Below are positions 5,968-9,152 of a DNA stretch of 9,152 bases, piece by piece (within the stretch, counting starts at the first letter, position 1; the number at the start of each line of letters is the position of its first letter). Below the pieces are notes generated by a model. It searched no databases and was not told where the DNA came from. It saw nothing but the letters and a program-made list of their open reading frames with translations. Source of the DNA: Rhodospirillales bacterium (lineage in GTDB: Bacteria > Pseudomonadota > Alphaproteobacteria > Rhodospirillales > JADHTD01); the NCBI GenBank assembly GCA_016776525.1, contig JADHTD010000093.1:1-9152 (forward strand), read 5' to 3'. A program made the position numbers and the translations under genes.

Positions 5968-6738
5968 TTAGCCGGCCCGCGTGAAGACCCACTGGGCGTC
6001 GTCGGACAGGTCCGGCTGGTATGCGTAACCGCCGTCGGTGAAGGCCTTAAGGGCCTGCGGATCGCTCAGGCGGTTCTTAATTATGTGCCGGGCCATCATA
6101 CCACGGGCTTTCTTGGCGAACAGCCCGATGACCTTGGCCACATCCTCCCTCACTTCCTTGAAGACCGGCGTGATGAAGGGGGCTTCCAGGTCTTTCGGGC
6201 GCACCGCCTTGATGTATTCGTTGGAGGCCAGATTGATGACCGCCGGGTTCTTGGTCGCCGCCGCCGCCGCGTTGACCGCCTCGGTCAGGCTGGAGCCCCA
6301 GAAATCATAAAGGTCGCCGCCTTTCGGATTGTTGAGGCGGCGGCCCATCTCCAGCCGGTAGGGCTGGATAAGGTCGAGGGGCTTCAGCAATCCATAAAGA
6401 CCCGACAGGATGCGCAGGTGGTCCTGGGCGAAGTCGAGGTCCTTCTTATCGAGGCTGGCGGCGTCCAGTCCCACATAGGTATCGCCGCTGAAAGCGAGCA
6501 CGGCCTGTTTGGCGTTGTCGGCTGTGAACGGCGTCGAGAAGGCCTTGAAGCGCTCATAGTTGAGGTCGGCCAGTTTGTCGCTGAGGCCCATCAATTGCTG
6601 GAGCTGGCGGCGGCTCAGTTTGCGCGCCGTCTTCACCAGGGTTTCCGAGTCCTTGAGGAACCCGGGTTGGCTGGCGCCGACTGCGGGCGGACTCTCGGTG
6701 AAATCAAGTTTCTTGGCGGGCGAAATCAAAGCGAGCAT
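5968..6738 (-). CDS. yaaA: YaaA-family (DUF328) peroxide stress protein
   Basis: The product has 256 residues, close to the 258 of E. coli YaaA, which limits iron-driven DNA and protein damage under peroxide stress and binds DNA. Family blocks in order are MLALISPAKKLDF at the N-terminus, FSGDTYVGLDA (83-93), LRILSGLYGLLKPLDLIQPY (108-127) followed by RLEMG, NLASNEY (169-175) and ARGMMARHII (211-220). The ATG at 6738 is chosen because the conserved MLALISPAKKL starts there, with GGAG 10 nt upstream. A GTG at 6765 would add nine unconserved residues. It is the first gene of a minus-strand cluster with the rraA-like and VOC genes, and it is divergent from the ArsC-family gene. I see no clear OxyR site in the 183-base divergent region. 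Confidence 0.94.
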   Translation of the reverse strand: MLALISPAKKLDFTESPPAVGASQPGFLKDSETLVKTARKLSRRQLQQLMGLSDKLADLNYERFKAFSTPFTADNAKQAVLAFSGDTYVGLDAASLDKKDLDFAQDHLRILSGLYGLLKPLDLIQPYRLEMGRRLNNPKGGDLYDFWGSSLTEAVNAAAAATKNPAVINLASNEYIKAVRPKDLEAPFITPVFKEVREDVAKVIGLFAKKARGMMARHIIKNRLSDPQALKAFTDGGYAYQPDLSDDAQWVFTRAG

Positions 6739-6833
6739 GGGGCGGACACTCCGGGGTGTGGTCACGAATCTTGCCCCTGTTTACTCCAAATGCCGGGAAT
6801 CATCAAACCGGAAAATCCAGAAATTGCCGTCCG

Positions 6834-6862
6834 TTGACTTACAGTTTTGAACGTTTCTTAAA
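6834..6862 (+). promoter_or_regulatory. Possible promoter for the ArsC-family gene
   Basis: TTGACT (6834-6839) is one base from the -35 consensus and is followed after 17 nt by CTTAAA (6857-6862), a poor -10. If used, the leader would be about 50 nt. It lies in the A/T-rich middle of the divergent region between yaaA and the ArsC-family gene. Confidence 0.35.
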
Positions 6863-6921
6863 AAGGCAGCCGGTGTTTTTTGAGGCGTGACGCCCGGCCT
6901 CCGCCCGCCTATGATCCGGCC

Positions 6922-7275
6922 ATGATCACGCTCTACGGATTGAAGAACTGCGACACCTGCCGCAAGGCCCGCAAATGGCTGGAGGCGGAAGGGATCGAGT
7001 CGACGCTCCATGACCTCCGCGCCGACGGCCTGCAAGCGGCGATGCTGGATGCCTGGGTTGCCGACTTGGGATGGGAAACCCTGCTCAACCGGCGCGGCAC
7101 CACCTGGCGGAAGCTGTCGGACGCCGATAAAGACGCTGTCGATGAAGCCAAGGTGAAGCGTTTGATGCTGGCTCATCCGGCCCTCATCAAGCGGCCGGTT
7201 TTCGACCTGGGCGGTTCTTACCTGCTGGGGTTCGGCGATGCCGAGCGCCAGGCCCTGAAAGCCGCCCTGGCTTAA
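6922..7275 (+). CDS. ArsC/Spx/YffB-family thiol reductase-like protein
   Basis: This 117-residue protein has a thioredoxin-like fold of the ArsC family. ITLYGLKNCDTCRKARKWLE near the N-terminus carries C10-x-x-C13. RGTTWRKL (58-65), IKRPVF (89-94) and LLGFGD (101-106) follow, closely resembling E. coli YffB, where the motif is NCDTIKKAR with a single Cys. YffB-type proteins are thought to act as glutathione-dependent thiol reductases; classical arsenate reductases share the fold. There is no ars gene nearby, so an arsenic role is not supported. The ATG at 6922 matches the family N-terminus. Its ribosome site is weak, and an upstream in-frame TTG at 6880 would add 14 unconserved, Pro/Arg-rich residues. 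The gene stands alone, divergent from yaaA. Confidence 0.9.
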   Translation: MITLYGLKNCDTCRKARKWLEAEGIESTLHDLRADGLQAAMLDAWVADLGWETLLNRRGTTWRKLSDADKDAVDEAKVKRLMLAHPALIKRPVFDLGGSYLLGFGDAERQALKAALA

Positions 7276-7322
7276 GTCTTCTCATTCGAGACGGAATTTT
7301 CCTGTAATTTTGATCCCCCGGC

Positions 7323-7350
7323 TTGGCGAATCAGGCCTTCCCCGTATAAG
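7323..7350 (+). promoter_or_regulatory. Probable sigma-70-type promoter of the cyclase-cupin unit
   Basis: TTGGCG (7323-7328) and TATAAG (7345-7350) are separated by 16 nt, matching the -35 at four of six and the -10 at five of six positions. Transcription would begin near 7357, leaving a leader of about 73 nt that carries the strong hairpin at 7370-7396. The -10 overlaps the inverted-repeat arm TAAGATATC (7347-7355). Confidence 0.5.
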
Positions 7351-7416
7351 ATATCGGCTGGAGGAAGCAGGCAACCGGACGGCTGTCCGGCTTGCCGATA
7401 ATAATCAGATATCTTA
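7347..7416 (+). promoter_or_regulatory. Nested inverted repeats in the cyclase gene leader
   Basis: Three inverted repeats overlap before the cyclase start. GGCAA-CCGGAC (7370-7380) pairs with GTCCGG-C-TTGCC (7385-7396), giving 11 pairs, one bulge and a GGCT loop. TATCGGC (7352-7358) pairs perfectly with GCCGATA (7394-7400). TAAGATATC (7347-7355) pairs perfectly with GATATCTTA (7408-7416), which abuts the AGGGG ribosome site. The first two use the same bases at 7394-7396, so they exclude each other. This could be a regulatory leader, or the outer arms could be DNA operator sites flanking the start of transcription. It matches no riboswitch class I recognise. Confidence 0.45.
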
Positions 7417-7429
7417 GGGGATGGATCTC

Positions 7430-8398
7430 ATGCCAAGACGATACGACGAACAGCGCTTTGACATGGCGCACCTGCGCGCCACCGCCGAAAAATTGAAGAA
7501 CTGGGGCCGTTGGGGGGACGACGACGAAAAAGGCACCCTCAATTTCGTTGGGCCGGAAGAGATCAAGGCCGCCGCCGGGCTGGTCAAGCGGGGCAAGGCC
7601 TTTTCCCTGGGCCTCAACTTCGACAACAACGGCCCGCAGAAGGGCCTCTGGGGGAAACGCTTCAATCCGATCCACACCATGCTGGCGACCGGCACCGACG
7701 CCATCGCCGGGGTCCAGGACGAGGGCGGCATCCGCTATGCCGACGACATGGTCTCGCTGCCCCTGCAGTGCGGCACCCAGTGGGATGCCCTGGGGCATAT
7801 TTTCTATGACGACAAGATGTGGAACGGCTACGACGCCAAACTGGTCGACGTTAACGGCGCCCAGAAAAACGGCATCGAGAAGGTCAAGGACCAGATGATC
7901 GGCCGCGGCGTGCTGCTCGATGTGGCCCGCCATGTGGGCGTTGATTCCCTGGATGAAGGCGATGCCATCACCAACGAAGACCTGGACGCAACGGCTGCCG
8001 CCCAGGGGGTCGAGATCAAGCGCGGTGATTTCGTCATTGTCCGCACCGGCATGATGGAACAGCGGCTGGCCGCCGGCGATTGGGGCGGTTATGCCGGTGG
8101 CGATGCGCCGGGACTGGCCTTCGAGACCGCCGAATGGATTTTTGAGAAGGAAATCGCCGCCATCTGCTGCGACACCTGGGGCTGTGAAGTCCGCCCCAAC
8201 GAGACCGACGACGCCCAGCAGCCCTGGCACTGGGTGGTCATTCCGATGATTGGCATCACCATGGGCGAGATTTTCAACCTCAAGGAGTTGGCTGACGATT
8301 GTGACGAGGACAAGGTTTACGAATTCCTTTTCTTTGCGCCGCCGCTGCCGATCACCCAGGCGGTCGGCTCGCCGATCAATCCGCAGGCCATCAAGTAA
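7430..8398 (+). CDS. Cyclase-family (PF04199) metal-dependent hydrolase-like protein
   Basis: The family includes kynurenine formamidase, isatin hydrolase and polyketide cyclase-like proteins, usually Mn- or Zn-dependent hydrolases of small ring or amide compounds. From the ATG at 7430 the product has 322 residues. Visible marks are NWGRWGDDDEKGTLNFV (24-40), the metal-motif region QCGTQWDALGH (113-123), GRGVLLDVARH (158-168), KRGDFVIVRTG (197-207) and MGEIFNLKELAD near 278-289. The usual HxGTHxDxPxH is changed: Q113 and Q117 replace the two first His, while D119 and H123 remain. AGGGG lies 9 nt before 7430, which favours that ATG; an ATG at 7421 would overlap the ribosome site. No signal peptide is seen, so it is cytoplasmic. 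A cupin gene follows 67 nt downstream. The substrate is unknown. Confidence 0.9.
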   Translation: MPRRYDEQRFDMAHLRATAEKLKNWGRWGDDDEKGTLNFVGPEEIKAAAGLVKRGKAFSLGLNFDNNGPQKGLWGKRFNPIHTMLATGTDAIAGVQDEGGIRYADDMVSLPLQCGTQWDALGHIFYDDKMWNGYDAKLVDVNGAQKNGIEKVKDQMIGRGVLLDVARHVGVDSLDEGDAITNEDLDATAAAQGVEIKRGDFVIVRTGMMEQRLAAGDWGGYAGGDAPGLAFETAEWIFEKEIAAICCDTWGCEVRPNETDDAQQPWHWVVIPMIGITMGEIFNLKELADDCDEDKVYEFLFFAPPLPITQAVGSPINPQAIK

Positions 8399-8414
8399 CC
8401 AACGGAAAGACCAG

Positions 8415-8443
8415 AAGCCCGGCCACATTTTCCGGCCGGGCTT
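8415..8443 (+). terminator. Strong hairpin between cyclase and cupin genes
   Basis: AAGCCCGGCC (8415-8424) and GGCCGGGCTT (8434-8443) form a perfect 10-bp stem with a 9-nt loop, 16 nt after the cyclase stop. Only a weak T-rich stretch (GCGGTTT) follows, so it may be a leaky terminator or an mRNA-protecting hairpin rather than a full stop. The cupin ribosome site begins 10 nt later and no separate cupin promoter is evident. Confidence 0.55.
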
Positions 8444-8465
8444 GCGGTTTCAGGGGAGGAAACCC

Positions 8466-8996
8466 ATGGCACGTATCCAAGTCTCCAAGGCCGAGATGCT
8501 CAAACGCACGGCTTTTTTCAAAGACCTGAAACCCAGCAAGCAGGGTTATGTCGATACCCGCATCCCCGAACATGAACGCGATACCTATAACGTCATCGGC
8601 CGCGGCGTCACCGAAGACCCATCGCTGGCCCCGGCCATTACGGCGGCGGAAGGTTTCAACATCACCTATATCGGGGCCGAACCGGGCAAAGGGGCGGCCT
8701 TGCATGACCATCCGACGGTCGAGGTCTTTGTCATCCTCACAGGCAAGTGGGCCGTCTACTGGGGCGAAGAGGGGGAAAATGAAATCGACGTCGGCCCCTT
8801 CGACGTTGTTTCCCTGCCGGTCGGCGTCATGCGCGGCTTCCGCAATACCGGCGACGATCACGCCTTCCTGATGGCCATCCTGGGCGGCGACGATTCCGGG
8901 TATGTCGACTGGTCGCCGAGCGTCCTGGAAAAGGCCCGGAATACCGGCCTCGACCTCGGTACCGACGGCAATATCGTCGAAAAGGGTATAAAATAA
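8466..8996 (+). CDS. Cupin-domain protein
   Basis: The 176-residue product has one cupin barrel. Motif 1, G(X)5HXH(X)3E(X)6G, is exact: G74, H80, H82, E86 and G93 (PGKGAALHDHPTVEVFVILTG region). Motif 2 is partly kept, with P118-x-G120 and N127 (SLPVGVMRGFRNTG), but R123 stands where the metal-binding His is expected, leaving two His and one Glu. The 65 residues before the barrel include RIPEHERDTYNVIGRGVTED, which I do not recognise as a separate domain. GGAGGA lies 5 nt before the ATG at 8466, a very strong ribosome site. It follows the cyclase gene and probably shares its transcript. Cupins of this size range from dioxygenases and isomerases to ligand-binding proteins, so the function is open. 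Confidence 0.9.
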   Translation: MARIQVSKAEMLKRTAFFKDLKPSKQGYVDTRIPEHERDTYNVIGRGVTEDPSLAPAITAAEGFNITYIGAEPGKGAALHDHPTVEVFVILTGKWAVYWGEEGENEIDVGPFDVVSLPVGVMRGFRNTGDDHAFLMAILGGDDSGYVDWSPSVLEKARNTGLDLGTDGNIVEKGIK

Positions 8997-9152
8997 AGGT
9001 TTGAATATTCAGTGACCCTATATTTTTTAAGGGATTGACAATCTACATTTGGACTTGTTCTTATGCTGCCCGGGGGCTGGAAGTATTCCGGCAAAAATTG
9101 GGGAAATAATAGAGGTCGGCCAACACTTGATAGAGAGTTGGACGGAATAATA
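8997..9152. other. Non-coding right end of window
   Basis: These 156 bases are A/T-richer than the cupin gene and contain no convincing gene start. CCCT (9016-9019) and AGGG (9030-9033) flank a T run and could form a weak hairpin. TTGACA at 9035-9040 is a perfect -35 hexamer, but no good -10 lies 16-18 nt downstream; the nearest, TATGCT at 9062-9067, is 21 nt away. CCAAC (9120-9124) and GTTGG (9137-9141) form a small inverted repeat. Confidence 0.4.

Noticed and set aside
4803..5984. Plus-strand open frame of 393 codons opposite the VOC and rraA-like genes
   Set aside because: It runs antisense to two clearly conserved genes, its translation resembles no family, and long antisense frames are common in G+C-rich coding DNA.
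5854..6837. Plus-strand open frame of 327 codons opposite yaaA
   Set aside because: It is antisense to a full-length, well-conserved yaaA and has no recognisable domain.
6922..7275. True arsenate reductase of an ars operon
   Set aside because: Sequence blocks fit YffB/Spx-type proteins better, and no arsR, arsB or acr3 gene is nearby.
7331..8428. Minus-strand open frame of 365 codons opposite the cyclase gene
   Set aside because: It is an antisense shadow; the plus strand carries the family motifs, a good ribosome site and a promoter.
9035..9067. Promoter starting with perfect TTGACA near the right edge
   Set aside because: The only -10-like hexamer is 20-21 nt away, beyond normal spacing, and no gene start follows inside the window.

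Overview
The window looks like chromosomal DNA of an alphaproteobacterium, probably a free-living or marine Rhodospirillales-type organism. This rests on moderately high G+C, strong Shine-Dalgarno sites, and the gene mix: a tripartite tricarboxylate transporter, a soluble CZB chemoreceptor, and cyclase-family, RraA-family and VOC-family enzymes. The placement is inferred from family content and style, not from a marker gene. No rRNA, tRNA, CRISPR array, integrase or transposase is visible.

Layout. (1) Bases 1-2600, plus strand: the end of a TctC-type solute-binding protein gene cut by the left edge, then tctB and tctA, in the usual tctC-tctB-tctA order. A terminator-like hairpin with a T tract lies between tctC and tctB. 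(2) Bases 2601-2880: an intergenic stretch with two diverged copies of a small palindromic repeat and a 46-bp sequence that recurs at 4542-4587. (3) Bases 2881-4218, minus strand: a soluble methyl-accepting chemotaxis protein with a C-terminal zinc-binding CZB domain, preceded by an A/T-rich regulatory region. (4) Bases 4530-6738, minus strand: a compact putative operon yaaA - rraA-like aldolase - two-module VOC protein, with gaps of about 25 nt. (5) Bases 6922-7275, plus strand: a YffB/Spx-type ArsC-family thiol protein, divergent from yaaA. (6) Bases 7430-8996, plus strand: a cyclase-family hydrolase with a structured leader, followed by a cupin. A strong hairpin separates the two. Bases 8997-9152 hold no recognisable gene.

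How the genes may work together. The Tct system would bring in a carboxylate of unknown identity. The RraA-like aldolase with its VOC partner, and the cyclase with its cupin, look like small-molecule catabolic pairs. YaaA and the ArsC-family protein suggest oxidative or thiol stress functions. No single pathway linking all of them can be shown from the sequence.

The points most worth a second look are four. A 46-bp direct repeat flanks the chemoreceptor and matches the 3' end of the VOC gene. The cyclase has its HxGTHxD metal motif changed to QCGTQWD. The cyclase leader contains mutually exclusive inverted repeats. The cupin lacks the motif-2 histidine. I do not see a clear, wholly new multi-gene system here.
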